In this document: in pieces, positions 23,493-32,355 of the stretch
How positions within the stretch are numbered: position 1 is the stretch's first letter
How the letters are laid out: every line of letters begins with the position of its first letter
From: Sphingomonas sp. PAMC 26605
GTDB lineage: Bacteria > Pseudomonadota > Alphaproteobacteria > Sphingomonadales > Sphingomonadaceae
Direction of reading: 5' to 3'
Length of the DNA stretch: 53,326 bases
Assembly (NCBI RefSeq): GCF_000241485.1
Contig: NZ_JH584241.1
Span: 1,433,381-1,486,706 of the forward strand
The notes under the pieces: generated by a model
Databases searched by the model: none
What the model saw: only the letters and a program-made list of their open reading frames with translations
What the model was told of the DNA's origin: nothing
Made by a program: the position numbers and the translations under genes

Positions 23493-24068
23493 GTGTCGAT
23501 CGAAACGATCATCGCGAAATACGGCCTCGCCGCGCTGTTCCTTGGCGCGGGCCTTGAGGGCGAGACCGTCGTCGTCGCGGGCGGGCTGCTGTCGCACAAG
23601 GGGCTGCTCCCGCTGCCGGGCGCGATGGCGGCGGCGGCAGCGGGCTCGTTCGTCGCCGACCAGATCTTCTTCAGCGCGGGCCGCTATTTCCGCAGCAAGG
23701 CGTGGGTCAAGCGCCAGCAGCAGCGCCCGATCTTCGCGCGCGCGCTGGGTCTGCTCGAGCGCTATCCGATCGGCTTCATCTTCGCCTTCCGCTTCATCTA
23801 CGGCTTCCGCACGATCAGCCCGATCGCGATCGGCACGACCAGGGTCGAGACCAAGCTGTTCCTGATCATCAACGCGATCGCGGCGGTGGTGTGGGGGATC
23901 GTCTTCACCGGCGTGGGCTATCTGTTCGGGCACAGTTTCGAGAAACTGATCGAGCGCTTCGTGCCGCATGGCCATACCGTGCTCTATCTCGCGGGCGCGG
24001 TGGTGGCGATCGCAGCGATCGTCGGCGGGGTGCATTGGTGGCGATCGCGCAGGCATAGCGACGCATGA
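23493..24068 (+). CDS. DedA-family membrane protein (VTT domain)
   Basis: This 191-residue protein begins at GTG 23493 with AGAGG upstream. The DedA/SNARE-associated signature is visible: EGETVVVAGGLLSHKG near residue 22, GSFVADQIFF, and FAFRFIYGFRTISPIAIG, where the conserved FxRxxPxxR-like region carries Arg. Several TM or re-entrant helices follow, up to a C-terminal basic tail. DedA proteins are thought to recycle lipid carriers or export phospholipids across the inner membrane. It overlaps the thioesterase gene by an ATGA. Confidence 0.9.
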   Translation: MSIETIIAKYGLAALFLGAGLEGETVVVAGGLLSHKGLLPLPGAMAAAAAGSFVADQIFFSAGRYFRSKAWVKRQQQRPIFARALGLLERYPIGFIFAFRFIYGFRTISPIAIGTTRVETKLFLIINAIAAVVWGIVFTGVGYLFGHSFEKLIERFVPHGHTVLYLAGAVVAIAAIVGGVHWWRSRRHSDA

Positions 24069-24454
24069 CGCGCTTCACGCAGACGATCACGGCGAGCCCC
24101 GCGGACATCGACGAGCTCGGCCATGTCAACAATGCGGTATGGGTACGCTGGATCCAGGAGATCGCGGTGGCGCACTGGATGGCGCACGCGCTGCCTGGGC
24201 ATCGCGACGCCTATTTCTGGGTCGTGACGCGGCACGAGGTCGACTATCGCGGCAATGTCGGCGTCGGCGAGAGCGTGACCGGCGAGACGTGGGTCGCCGC
24301 GGCGCCCAAGGGCGCGCGGTTCGACCGCGCGGTGCGCTTCACCGGGGCGGACGGCAAGGTCAAGGTCGAGGCGGTGACGACCTGGGCGATGCTCGACCGC
24401 GCGACCGGCAAGCTCGCGCGGGTCCGCGACGAGATCGCTGCGCCGTTTTTGTAA
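24065..24454 (+). CDS. acyl-CoA thioesterase, 4HBT hotdog fold (YbgC/FadM-like)
   Basis: This 129-residue single hotdog-domain protein has ADIDELGHVNNAVWVRWIQE, the 4-hydroxybenzoyl-CoA thioesterase active-site region with the catalytic Asp. It is followed by RHEVDYRGNVGVGESV. It probably hydrolyses acyl-CoA esters in the cytosol. Its start overlaps the DedA stop, which implies coupling with a membrane protein that handles lipids, although the acyl substrate is not shown by the sequence. Confidence 0.9.
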   Translation: MTRFTQTITASPADIDELGHVNNAVWVRWIQEIAVAHWMAHALPGHRDAYFWVVTRHEVDYRGNVGVGESVTGETWVAAAPKGARFDRAVRFTGADGKVKVEAVTTWAMLDRATGKLARVRDEIAAPFL

Positions 24455-24517
24455 CGCGCGCGGAACCTGTGCGGCGCCCAATGGCTTGAACGGGACACGG
24501 TTTCGAAAGGACCAGCG

Positions 24518-25144
24518 ATGCTCGAACATGTCCCCGAATGGCTTGGCGCCAGCCTGCGCAACATCCGCGCCGGTGCCGAACATCTCGCGATCGTCCATCC
24601 CTCGCTCCGGGTCGGCGCGGTCGAGATCGCGCTGAGCAGCCCGGCGTTCGGCGATTTCGCCGAGATGCCGGTACGCTTCACCGCCGACGGTGCGGGTGTC
24701 TCGCCGCCGCTGCAATGGGCCGACGCGCCCGCGGGCACGCAGAGTCTGGCACTGATCGTCGAGGACGCCGATTCGCCCACGCCCGCGCCGCTCGTCCATG
24801 CGATCCTGTGGGGCATGAACGTCGCGACGACCGGCCTCGCCGAGGGCGCGATCGCCGCCGATGGCGCGGCGGGCGCGATCGGGATCAATTCCTTCCTGTC
24901 GCAGGGCTGGCTCGCGCCCGATCCGCCCAGCGGGCATGGCGAGCATCGCTACGTCTTCCAGTTGTTCGCGCTCGATTGCCCGCCCGAGGACCTCGGCGAC
25001 GGGCCGGGGCGCGGGGCGGTGCTCAATGCGATGGCGGGGCATGTGATCGGCGCGGGGATCCTGACCGGGCTCTATTCGCGCGGCGAGGTGGTCGATGCGC
25101 CGGTGGGTGACGCGGCCGCTATTGGCGGACCAGCGGTAGCGTAA
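24518..25144 (+). CDS. YbhB/YbcL family (PEBP-like) protein
   Basis: This 208-residue protein has the phosphatidylethanolamine-binding-protein fold of the bacterial YbhB/YbcL type: FTADGAGVSPPLQWADAPAGTQSLALIVEDADSP, then PLVHAILWGM, and GHGEHRYVFQLFALD near the C-terminus. No signal peptide is visible, so it is probably cytosolic. An AAAGGA Shine-Dalgarno precedes ATG 24518. The function of the family is unknown; ligand or anion binding is likely. It is convergent with ppc across a repeat element. Confidence 0.9.
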   Translation: MLEHVPEWLGASLRNIRAGAEHLAIVHPSLRVGAVEIALSSPAFGDFAEMPVRFTADGAGVSPPLQWADAPAGTQSLALIVEDADSPTPAPLVHAILWGMNVATTGLAEGAIAADGAAGAIGINSFLSQGWLAPDPPSGHGEHRYVFQLFALDCPPEDLGDGPGRGAVLNAMAGHVIGAGILTGLYSRGEVVDAPVGDAAAIGGPAVA

Positions 25145-25147
25145 CGC

Positions 25148-25283
25148 AATCCTCCCCCGGGAACCGGGGGAGGTGGCAGCCGCAGGCTGACGGAGGGGGG
25201 CCGCCACGCGCGCCGCGCTCGCGGAGAGCCCCCCTCCACCCTTCGCTGAATGCTCAGGGTCCCCCGCTGCGCGGGGGAGGATT
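25148..25283. repeat. GC-rich inverted-repeat element between convergent genes
   Basis: The ends are exact 11-base inverted repeats (AATCCTCCCCC at 25148-25158 and its complement at 25273-25283). Further nested hairpins lie between them, including CCTCCCCCGGGAACCGGGGGAGG at the left. The right end touches the ppc stop codon. It is probably a non-autonomous palindromic repeat of the kind scattered through sphingomonad genomes. Confidence 0.75.
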
Positions 25284-27982
25284 TAGCCGCTGTTGCGCAG
25301 CGCGGTCGCGATCGCGTTGATCGAGAGCAGGATGCCTTCGCCGATCCGCTCGTCCTCGTCGCCCGCGCGGCGGCGCTTGATCAGTTCGATCTGAAGCAGG
25401 TTGAGCGGCTCGATATAGGGCAGCCGCAGCCGGATCGACGCGTCGAGCGCAGGATGCGCCTCGAGCAGCCGCGACTGGCCGGTGACCTGCAGCAAACCGT
25501 CATGCGCCTGCTGCCACCCGCTGACGATCTTCGGGAAGATCGCGTCCGCCAGCGCGCGGTCCTCGACCAGCGTGGCGTAGCGCGCCGCGATGTCCATGTC
25601 GGACTTGGCGATCACCTGCTCCATATTGGCGAGGCTCGCCGCGAAGAACGGCCAGCCCTGCGCCATCTCGGCGAGCAGGCCCTTGTCCTCGAAGCTGCTC
25701 AGCGCCTGGCCGACGCCGTACCAGCCCGGCAGCATGACGCGAGCCTGCGCCCAGCTGAATACCCAGGGAATCGCGCGCAGATCCTCGATCCGGTCGGACT
25801 TGGTGCGGCTCGCCGGGCGGCTGCCGATCTTGAGGCCGGAGATTTCGACGATCGGCGTCATCTGCCGGAAGAAGGTGCGGAAGCCGCGATCGTCGCCGGC
25901 GGTGCCGTAGACGAGGTCGCGATACGCCGCGAAGGCCGACGCCGAGAGCGTGTCCATCGCCGCCGAGAAACGTTGCGTGTCCACTGCCGACAGAGCGTCG
26001 GGCTCGAGGCTGGCGAGCAGCGTCGCCGACGCCATCGCCTCGAGATTGGTGATCGCACTCTCGCGCGTGCCGTATTTGCCCGCGATCACTTCGCCCTGCT
26101 CGGTGATGCGGATGCGGCCCTGGACGGTGCCCGACGGCTGCGCGCGGATCGCCGCGAAGGCCGAGCCGCCGCCGCGCCCGACCGCACCGCCACGGCCGTG
26201 GAACAGCTGCATCCCGACGCCGGCGCCGGCGAACACGCCCTTCAGCGCGGTCGAGGCTTTCGACAGGCTCCAGGTCGAGGTGAGATACCCGCCGTCCTTG
26301 TTGCTGTCGGAATAACCGATCATCACTTCCTGGAAGCCGCGCGCCGCCGTGATGCCGCGCACCTCGGGAAGCGAGAACCATTCGGTCATGATACCGGGCG
26401 CCGCCTCGAGATCGCCGATCGTCTCGAACAGCGGCACCGCCATGATCGCCGCACTCGGCGTATCGCCGCCGCGGTAAAGGCCGGCTTCCTTGAGCAGGAT
26501 ATTGAGTTCGAGCAGGTCGGACACCGATTGCGCCATCGAGACGATGTGCTGGACGATGCACGCCGGGCCATAGGTCGCGTGGGCTTCCGCGGCAGCGCGG
26601 ACGATCGCGAGCTCGCTGCGCGTCTCGTCCGAATAGTCGGCGAACGGGCTGGCGAGCGGCCGCGCGTTCGACAGTTCGTGGCGCAGCAGCGAGACGCGCT
26701 GCGATTCGGTGAGCGCGAGATAGTCCGCTTCGACGCCCGCCACCTTGAGCAGCTCGGCGACCACGCGTTCATGCACCGCGCTGTTCTGGCGCAGATCGAG
26801 CGTCGCCAGATGGAAGCCGAAGGTCTCGCACGCGCGGATCAGCCGCCCGAGTGCGCCGCCCGACGACAGCGCGCCGCCACCCGAGCGCAGCGCGCGGGCG
26901 ATGGTGACGAGATCGGCGCGGAACGCCTGCGGATCGGCATAGCGTTCGCCCTTGAGCGCTGCGGTGCGCGGGGCGGGCTTGCCGGTGAGCGCGAGATGCG
27001 TCGCCGCGAGGCGGGCATAGATCCCCGACAGCGCACGGCGATAGGGTTCGTCGCTGCGGCTTTCGGCGGTGTCGCCGCTGGCATCGGCGAGCGCGATCAC
27101 GGCGTCGTCGGCGGGGGCGAGATTGGTCGAGATCGACAGTTCCGCGCCGAGCGCGTGGACCGCATCGAGATAATAGCCCAGTACCGCCTCGCTCGCCTTG
27201 GCAAGCGCCGCCTTGAGGCTTTCGGCGGTGACGAACGGATTGCCGTCGCGGTCGCCGCCGATCCAGCTGCCGGGCCGAAGGAAGCTCGGCACGCGCTCGC
27301 CGAGGGCGCGATCCCAGCGCTGGTAGAGCGCGGGGAGCGCGGGCAGGAAGACGTCGCGGAGATAGGAGAGGGCGATCTCGACCTCGTCGGTGACGTACAA
27401 CCGCTCGCGGCGCAGCACGCGCGTCTGCCAGAGCAAGGCGATCTGGCGGAGGATCGCTTCCTCGACATCGTCGCCATCGGGGGTTTCGCGCACGTCGCCA
27501 TCGCGCAGCCGCATCAGCGCGGCGATCCGGTTGCGATGGTCGATCATCGACTTGCGGCGCACCTCGGTCGGGTGCGCGGTGAGCACGGGGGCGATCAGTG
27601 CATGGTCGAGCAGCCCCATCACCTGCGCCTTGTCGATCCCTTCTCCCGCCAGCCGCTCGAGCGCGGCGGCGAGGTCTGCGCCCTGTTCGGCGGTGACACC
27701 CTGGCGATCCTCGGCGAGATTGGCGAGCATCGAGAACAGCATGAAGCCGCGCACAAAATCGAGCGTCTCGTCGAGACTCAGCGCGTCGAGACCGAGATCG
27801 GTTTCGGCGGCGTCGCCGTCATTCTTGGTGCGATGCCGGTCGACCGAGGCGGTGCGGATCGCCTCGGTACGCGCGTACAGCGCATCGCCGCCATAGGTGC
27901 GGATCACGTCGCCGAGCAATTTGCCCAGGAAACGGATGTCGGGATTGTTTGCGATTCCGGGGAGGTCAGCCATGGCTTTCAT
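25283..27982 (-). CDS. ppc: phosphoenolpyruvate carboxylase
   Basis: This protein of about 899 residues converts PEP and bicarbonate to oxaloacetate, refilling the TCA cycle. Family motifs are present: VLTAHPTEVRRKS with the catalytic His, GYSDSNKDGGYLTS, FHGRGGAVGRGGG, and a C-terminal LRLPYIEPLNLLQIELIKRRR ending at NSG. The start is uncertain: ATG 27982 is used, ATG 27973 begins MADLPGIANNPDIRFLG, and TTG 28009 is also in frame. No clear Shine-Dalgarno decides it. Long plus-strand open frames across this gene are shadows of its codon bias. Confidence 0.96.
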   Translation of the reverse strand: MKAMADLPGIANNPDIRFLGKLLGDVIRTYGGDALYARTEAIRTASVDRHRTKNDGDAAETDLGLDALSLDETLDFVRGFMLFSMLANLAEDRQGVTAEQGADLAAALERLAGEGIDKAQVMGLLDHALIAPVLTAHPTEVRRKSMIDHRNRIAALMRLRDGDVRETPDGDDVEEAILRQIALLWQTRVLRRERLYVTDEVEIALSYLRDVFLPALPALYQRWDRALGERVPSFLRPGSWIGGDRDGNPFVTAESLKAALAKASEAVLGYYLDAVHALGAELSISTNLAPADDAVIALADASGDTAESRSDEPYRRALSGIYARLAATHLALTGKPAPRTAALKGERYADPQAFRADLVTIARALRSGGGALSSGGALGRLIRACETFGFHLATLDLRQNSAVHERVVAELLKVAGVEADYLALTESQRVSLLRHELSNARPLASPFADYSDETRSELAIVRAAAEAHATYGPACIVQHIVSMAQSVSDLLELNILLKEAGLYRGGDTPSAAIMAVPLFETIGDLEAAPGIMTEWFSLPEVRGITAARGFQEVMIGYSDSNKDGGYLTSTWSLSKASTALKGVFAGAGVGMQLFHGRGGAVGRGGGSAFAAIRAQPSGTVQGRIRITEQGEVIAGKYGTRESAITNLEAMASATLLASLEPDALSAVDTQRFSAAMDTLSASAFAAYRDLVYGTAGDDRGFRTFFRQMTPIVEISGLKIGSRPASRTKSDRIEDLRAIPWVFSWAQARVMLPGWYGVGQALSSFEDKGLLAEMAQGWPFFAASLANMEQVIAKSDMDIAARYATLVEDRALADAIFPKIVSGWQQAHDGLLQVTGQSRLLEAHPALDASIRLRLPYIEPLNLLQIELIKRRRAGDEDERIGEGILLSINAIATALRNSG

Positions 27983-28020
27983 GCTGCATTGCGGCAGCAG
28001 TGCGGTCAATCGCTTGTCGA

Positions 28021-28431
28021 TTATTTCACCGGTGTCGGCGTCTGCGCAGCGTTCGCAGCGTCCTCGGCTTTCCGCGCCGCGCTGCTCTCGACGTTGGTGA
28101 GCAGGCCGTCATGGTTGGCGTCCTCGCGATCGAAGCGCGCAAGGCTGCCGCTGATGAATTCGCGGTGGCTGATCTTGCCGTCATGGTCGGTGTCGAGCGC
28201 GTTGAGGCGCTTGGCGTATTTTACCGGGACCTCGGACTGTTCGATTCCGCCATCGAGATTGCGGTCGAGATTGCGGTCGAGCCGCGTCCAGCGCGCCTCG
28301 AGCGCGGTTTCGTATTCGGCACGCTTGAGCAGCGTCGGCGGCACGAAATTGGCGGCATATTCGTCGTTGCTCGGCTTGGATTCGCATCCTGCCACCAGCA
28401 ACAGACAGGTCGTGATCATCAGCCGGCGCAT
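28021..28431 (-). CDS. EF-hand calcium-binding lipoprotein
   Basis: This 136-residue protein begins MRRLMITTCLLLVAGCESKPS; LVAGC is a lipobox, so it should be lipid-anchored in the envelope. Three EF-hand-like loops follow: DRNLDRNLDGGIE, DTDHDGKISHREF and DANHDGLLTNVE. The latter two have the full DxDxDG pattern for calcium binding. The role is unknown; it may be structural or signalling. It lies upstream of ppc on the same strand with a short gap. Confidence 0.85.
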   Translation of the reverse strand: MRRLMITTCLLLVAGCESKPSNDEYAANFVPPTLLKRAEYETALEARWTRLDRNLDRNLDGGIEQSEVPVKYAKRLNALDTDHDGKISHREFISGSLARFDREDANHDGLLTNVESSAARKAEDAANAAQTPTPVK

Positions 28432-28493
28432 CGTGTTCTCCCTTTGGGGGTGAACGGCGCGACGGGTCGATCGTTCCGGCCCTATCGACTGAC

Positions 28494-29060
28494 TTAGGCT
28501 TCGAGTTCGACGTCCCAATAAAGCCAGTCGTGCCAGGTATCGTGGAGGAAGTTGGGCGGATAGCGCCGGCCATGTTCCTGCAACTGCCAGCTGGTCGGGC
28601 GGATCGCGTCGATATGGAGCGGCATGCCCGCCTGTTTCGGCGTACGCCCGCCCTTCTTGAGATTGCACGGCGAGCAGGCGGTGGCGACGTTTTCCCAGGT
28701 CGTGCGGCCGCCTTGCGCGCGGGGCACGATATGGTCGAAGGTCAAATCGTTCCCCGCGCCGCAATATTGGCAGACGAACTTGTCGCGCAGGAACAGGTTG
28801 AAGCGCGTGAAGGCGGGGAAGGCGCTGGGCCGGACATAGGATTTGAGCGCGATCACCGAGGGCAGCTTGATCCGCTGCGTCGGGCTGCGCACCTCGCGCT
28901 CATACTCGGCGACGATGTCGACGCGGTCGAGGAACACCGCCTTGATCGCGGTTTGCCATGGCCAGACCGACAGCGGATAATAGCTCAAGGGGGTGTAATC
29001 GGCGTTCAGCACGAGGGCGGGGCAGCCATCGGGGTGGCGCATGAGATCGGGATGGTACAC
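28494..29060 (-). CDS. HNH endonuclease family protein
   Basis: This 188-residue protein has the HNH core VCQYCG...LTFDHIVPRAQGGRTTWENVATACSPCNLKKGG, with two zinc Cys pairs, the DH catalytic pair and the conserved Asn. The N-terminal MRHPDGCPALVLNADYTPLSYYPLSVWPW is typical of a widespread stand-alone HNH family in alphaproteobacteria. A GGGGGG-rich Shine-Dalgarno precedes GTG 29060; ATG 29042 is the alternative. No phage, toxin or restriction partner is adjacent, and the cellular substrate is unknown. Confidence 0.9.
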   Translation of the reverse strand: MYHPDLMRHPDGCPALVLNADYTPLSYYPLSVWPWQTAIKAVFLDRVDIVAEYEREVRSPTQRIKLPSVIALKSYVRPSAFPAFTRFNLFLRDKFVCQYCGAGNDLTFDHIVPRAQGGRTTWENVATACSPCNLKKGGRTPKQAGMPLHIDAIRPTSWQLQEHGRRYPPNFLHDTWHDWLYWDVELEA

Positions 29061-29127
29061 TTCGGCCCCCCTTTACCACTGAGTGGCGCTTCCTGCGGGG
29101 CTTCAAGCCCATTAGGATGACGCTGTG

Positions 29128-30153
29128 ATGACAGCGCTACCCGTCCACCGCAATTTCAGCACGGCGAGCGACTCGCGGTCAAGTGCGTGTGTGACGTCAA
29201 TCGTCACGCGATTCGCGCCGAGCCCGACCGGGCGGCTGCATCTGGGCCATGCCTATTCGGCGGTTCTGGCGCATGATCGCGCGCGGGCGGCGGGCGGATG
29301 CTTTCTGCTGCGGATCGAGGACATCGACGGCACGCGCAGCCGGCCCGAGCATGTCGCGGCGATCGAGGCGGATCTGCGTTGGCTCGGGTTGGCGTGGGAC
29401 GGGGCGGTGGTGTTTCAGTCGCAGCGGCTCGATGTCTATGCCGCCGCGCTCGAGCGGTTGCGGGGGATGGGGTTGCTGTATCCCTGTTTCTGCACGCGCG
29501 CGGAAATCGCGGCGAGCCTCAGTGCGCCGCATGGGCCTGAGGCGGTCTATCCGGGGACGTGCCGGGGGCTCCACGACGATATGCGCGCCGCACGGATTGC
29601 GCGCGGCGATCGCTTCGCGTGGCGGCTCGATATGGCAAAGGCGGTGGACCACGCGCCTCCCCTCCCTCGAAGGGAGGGGCTGGGGGTGGGTCGGCCTGAG
29701 GCTGGCGACGCGCGCGACAACGGGCCGACCCACCCCTCGATCCCCTCGCTTCCAGGGAGGGGAGGCATGGGTCGGACCTGGACCGATGAAATCGCCGGCA
29801 CCGTCGTCGCCGATCCGCTCTCGCACGGCGATGTCATCCTCGCGCGCAAGGATGCGCCGGCGAGCTATCACCTCGCGGTCACGATCGACGATGCCGCGCA
29901 AGGCGTCAGCCATGTCGTGCGTGGGATCGACCTGTTCACGGCGACGCATGTCCACCGTCTGCTGCAGGCGCTGCTCGATCTCCCGACGCCGGTTTACCAT
30001 CACCACGCGCTGCTCGCCGGACCCGACGGCGCGCGGCTCGCCAAGCGGACCCATGCGCCGACCCTCGAAACACTGCGCCTTGCCGGCGAGGACGGCCGTG
30101 CCCTCGCGCAATCGCTGCGCGCGGGCATTGGCTTTGTCGCGACGAACGCCTAG
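29128..30153 (+). CDS. gluQ: glutamyl-Q tRNA(Asp) synthetase
   Basis: This 341-residue paralogue of the catalytic core of glutamyl-tRNA synthetase attaches Glu to the queuosine base of tRNA-Asp. It has TRFAPSPTGRLHLGH (HIGH motif), FLLRIEDIDGTRSRP, a zinc site from YPCFCTR and YPGTC, and GARLAKRTHA (KMSKS-like). Residues about 176-213 are an insertion encoded by a palindromic repeat (29655-29766), read in frame between MAKAVDHAP and RTWTDEIAGTVVADP. Start options are ATG 29128 and GTG 29191, which is nearer the conserved region. Confidence 0.9.
   Translation: MTALPVHRNFSTASDSRSSACVTSIVTRFAPSPTGRLHLGHAYSAVLAHDRARAAGGCFLLRIEDIDGTRSRPEHVAAIEADLRWLGLAWDGAVVFQSQRLDVYAAALERLRGMGLLYPCFCTRAEIAASLSAPHGPEAVYPGTCRGLHDDMRAARIARGDRFAWRLDMAKAVDHAPPLPRREGLGVGRPEAGDARDNGPTHPSIPSLPGRGGMGRTWTDEIAGTVVADPLSHGDVILARKDAPASYHLAVTIDDAAQGVSHVVRGIDLFTATHVHRLLQALLDLPTPVYHHHALLAGPDGARLAKRTHAPTLETLRLAGEDGRALAQSLRAGIGFVATNA
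29655..29766. repeat. palindromic repeat element inserted in gluQ
   Basis: Outer arms of 13 bases (29655-29667 and 29754-29766) and inner arms of 14 bases (29683-29696 and 29723-29736) are perfect inverted repeats. It resembles the elements at 25148 and 34284 but lies inside a reading frame and stays open. Confidence 0.8.
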
Positions 30154-30162
30154 ATTGGACTC

Positions 30163-30402
30163 ATGAGCACTTTCCTCACCATCCTGCTGGTTGCCGCGAT
30201 GATCGCGGTGGTCGTCGTCCTTGTCCGCGGGCTGGTGGTCTTCCTGCTCGGCGCGAGCCAGAATATCCGCGACGGATCGTCGAACGAGAGCGTGCTCGCC
30301 TCGTCGGTCAAGTCGAACAAGATGATGCAGTATCGCGTGATGTTCCAGGCGATCGCGATCTTCCTCGTCGTCCTGCTGATGTGGCTCGCCGGAAAGAGCT
30401 GA
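30163..30402 (+). CDS. HIG1-domain-like twin transmembrane protein
   Basis: This 79-residue protein has two TM helices (residues 4-28 and 57-75) joined by a loop containing KSNKMMQYRVMFQAIAI, the HIG1 signature. Bacterial HIG1-like proteins are small inner-membrane proteins; the mitochondrial ones support respiratory complexes. It starts 9 bases after the gluQ stop and is followed within 20 bases by the adenosyltransferase gene, so the three may be cotranscribed. Confidence 0.85.
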   Translation: MSTFLTILLVAAMIAVVVVLVRGLVVFLLGASQNIRDGSSNESVLASSVKSNKMMQYRVMFQAIAIFLVVLLMWLAGKS

Positions 30403-30421
30403 CGCGCGCCCGGGGACTATT

Positions 30422-31021
30422 ATGGTCAAGCTCAACCGAATCTATACCCGCACCGGCGATGACGGCACGACAGGGCTGGTCGACGGCTCGCGCACGCCCA
30501 AGGACGCCGCGCGGATGGCGGCAATCGGCGATGTCGACGAGGCGAACAGCGCGATCGGCGTCGCGGTCGTCGCGCTGCGCGCGGGCGGGCTCGAGCTCGC
30601 CTGGCTGCCGGCATTGCTCGAGCGCATCCAGAACGACCTGTTCGATCTCGGCGCCGACCTGGCCACGCCCGGGGCTGGGGACAGTGGGGAGGATTTCGCG
30701 CCCAACGACATGGCGCTGCGGATCGTAGCCTCGCAGGTGACACGACTCGAAGACGAGATCGACCGGATGAACGGCGAGCTGAGCCCGCTGACGAGCTTCA
30801 TCCTGCCCGGCGGCACCCCCGCGGCGGCGGCTTTGCATGTCGCGCGCGCGACCGTGCGGCGCGCCGAACGGAGCGGCGTGACGGCGGCGCGTGCGGTCTC
30901 GATCAACCCGCTCGCGCTCGCCTATCTCAACCGATTGTCGGATTATCTCTTCGTCGCGGCCCGCGCGGTGAACCAAAACGCGGGTGGCGACGTTCTTTGG
31001 CGACCCGGCGCGACACGATGA
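30422..31021 (+). CDS. cob(I)yrinic acid a,c-diamide adenosyltransferase (PduO type)
   Basis: This 199-residue enzyme transfers the adenosyl group of ATP to cob(I)alamin. PduO-type motifs are visible: IYTRTGDDGTTGLVDGSR at the N-terminus (ATP binding), IGDVDEANSAIG, RIQNDLFDLGADLATP, and FILPGGTPAAAALHVARATVRRAER. The C-terminal LNRLSDYLFVAARAVNQ is conserved. It lies 19 bases after the HIG1-like gene. No cobalamin-dependent enzyme gene is in the window. Confidence 0.94.
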   Translation: MVKLNRIYTRTGDDGTTGLVDGSRTPKDAARMAAIGDVDEANSAIGVAVVALRAGGLELAWLPALLERIQNDLFDLGADLATPGAGDSGEDFAPNDMALRIVASQVTRLEDEIDRMNGELSPLTSFILPGGTPAAAALHVARATVRRAERSGVTAARAVSINPLALAYLNRLSDYLFVAARAVNQNAGGDVLWRPGATR

Positions 31022-31088
31022 GCGCATTGATACTGTCGGGGGCCGCCCCAATCTAGGGTCGCGGCGCCGGCAGCGGGGGAGTGGGGTA

Positions 31089-32354
31089 ATGACGATGCGA
31101 GTGCAGACGGCCCCGTCCCCCGATCGGGGTGAACTCGCAACCCGGTTCCAGGCCGTGCGCGGTCTGACCGTCGCGCTGGTCGCGCCGCTGTCGGACGCCG
31201 ACGCGACCGCACAATCGATGGACGATGCGTCGCCCGCCAAATGGCATCTCGCGCATACCACCTGGTTTCTCGAGACCTTCGTGCTGCGCGATTTCGTGGC
31301 CGGCTATGGGCTGTACGACGATCGCTTCCCGTTCCTGTTCAACAGCTATTACGAAGCCGAGGGGCAGCGGCACGCGCGCAACCGCCGCGGCATGGTGACG
31401 CGGCCGACGCTCGACGAGATTCTCGCCTATCGCGCGCATGTCGACGCCGCGGTTCTGGCCGCTTTGTCCGAACTACCGGAGGCGGCGCGCGACTTGATCA
31501 CGCTCGGCTGTCACCATGAGGAACAGCATCAGGAACTTCTCCTTACCGACATTCTTCACCTGATGGCGCAGAACCCGGCCGAGCCCGCGGTCTGGCCGGC
31601 GGCGCGCAAGGTGCCGGTGGCGATGCCGGCACCGATCGGCTGGATCGAGCGCGCGGCGGAGCTGGTCGAGATCGGTCATACGGGCGAGGGCTTCGCCTTC
31701 GATGCAGAGGCGCCGCGGCATCCGACGCTGCTCAGCGCGCATGCGCTCGCCGACCGGACGGTGACCAACGGCGAATGGGCCGCGTTCATCGCCGATGGCG
31801 GCTATGCCGAGCCGCGCCACTGGCTGTCCGACGGCTGGGCGTGGGTTCGCCGCGAAGCGATCGTCGCGCCGCTCTATTGGGAGCAGCGCGACGGCGGCTG
31901 GACGCGCTTCGGGCTCGACGGTCGGCGCGCGATCGATCCGGCGGCGCCGGTGACGCATGTCAGTTTCTACGAGGCTGACGCCTATGCCAGCTGGGCGGGC
32001 GCGCGGCTCCCGACCGAGGCCGAATGGGAAGCCGCGGCGAGCGCGCATGATCCGCTCGGCGGCAATCAGATGGACCGGGCAGGCCCGGTCGAGCCGCGCC
32101 CGGCGGCAGGCGGACCCGCTTTTTTCGGCGATGTCTGGGAATGGACCGGCAGCGCGTTCCGCCCCTATCCCGGCTTCCGCGCGGTCGAAGGCGCGGTCGG
32201 CGAATACAATGGCAAGTTCATGAGCGGCCAGTGCGTGTTGCGCGGCGGCTCGTGTGCCACGCCGCGCGGGCATGCGCGCGCGAGCTACCGCAATTTCTTC
32301 TATCCGCACCAGCGCTGGCAATTCACCGGCGTGCGCCTCGCGAAAGACCTTTGA
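31089..32354 (+). CDS. egtB: EgtB-type sulfoxide synthase for ergothioneine synthesis
   Basis: This 421-residue non-heme iron enzyme joins trimethylhistidine (hercynine) to a thiol donor with oxygen. The DinB-like N-terminal domain supplies the iron ligands in KWHLAHTTWFLE and CHHEEQHQELL. The C-terminal formylglycine-generating-enzyme-like domain has PVTHVSFYEADAYASWAGARLPTEAEWE, GDVWEWTGSAF and VLRGGSCATPRGHAR. ATG 31089 is the first start in the conserved region. It is coupled to egtD with a 1-base gap. EgtA, egtC and egtE are not adjacent, so the sulfur donor and lyase may differ from mycobacteria. Confidence 0.93.
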   Translation: MTMRVQTAPSPDRGELATRFQAVRGLTVALVAPLSDADATAQSMDDASPAKWHLAHTTWFLETFVLRDFVAGYGLYDDRFPFLFNSYYEAEGQRHARNRRGMVTRPTLDEILAYRAHVDAAVLAALSELPEAARDLITLGCHHEEQHQELLLTDILHLMAQNPAEPAVWPAARKVPVAMPAPIGWIERAAELVEIGHTGEGFAFDAEAPRHPTLLSAHALADRTVTNGEWAAFIADGGYAEPRHWLSDGWAWVRREAIVAPLYWEQRDGGWTRFGLDGRRAIDPAAPVTHVSFYEADAYASWAGARLPTEAEWEAAASAHDPLGGNQMDRAGPVEPRPAAGGPAFFGDVWEWTGSAFRPYPGFRAVEGAVGEYNGKFMSGQCVLRGGSCATPRGHARASYRNFFYPHQRWQFTGVRLAKDL

Positions 32355-32355
32355 G

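Noticed and set aside
23381..25283. Short repeats considered as a CRISPR array
   Set aside because: The repeats are inverted, not regularly spaced direct repeats with unique spacers, and no cas genes are present.
25250..28453. A very long plus-strand open frame (over 1000 codons)
   Set aside because: It is antisense to PEP carboxylase, whose motifs are unmistakable, and its Arg/Asp/Gly-rich composition is a by-product of GC-rich codons.
28494..29060. HNH nuclease considered as part of a defence or phage module
   Set aside because: It is flanked by an EF-hand lipoprotein and gluQ, with no restriction, toxin or phage gene nearby.
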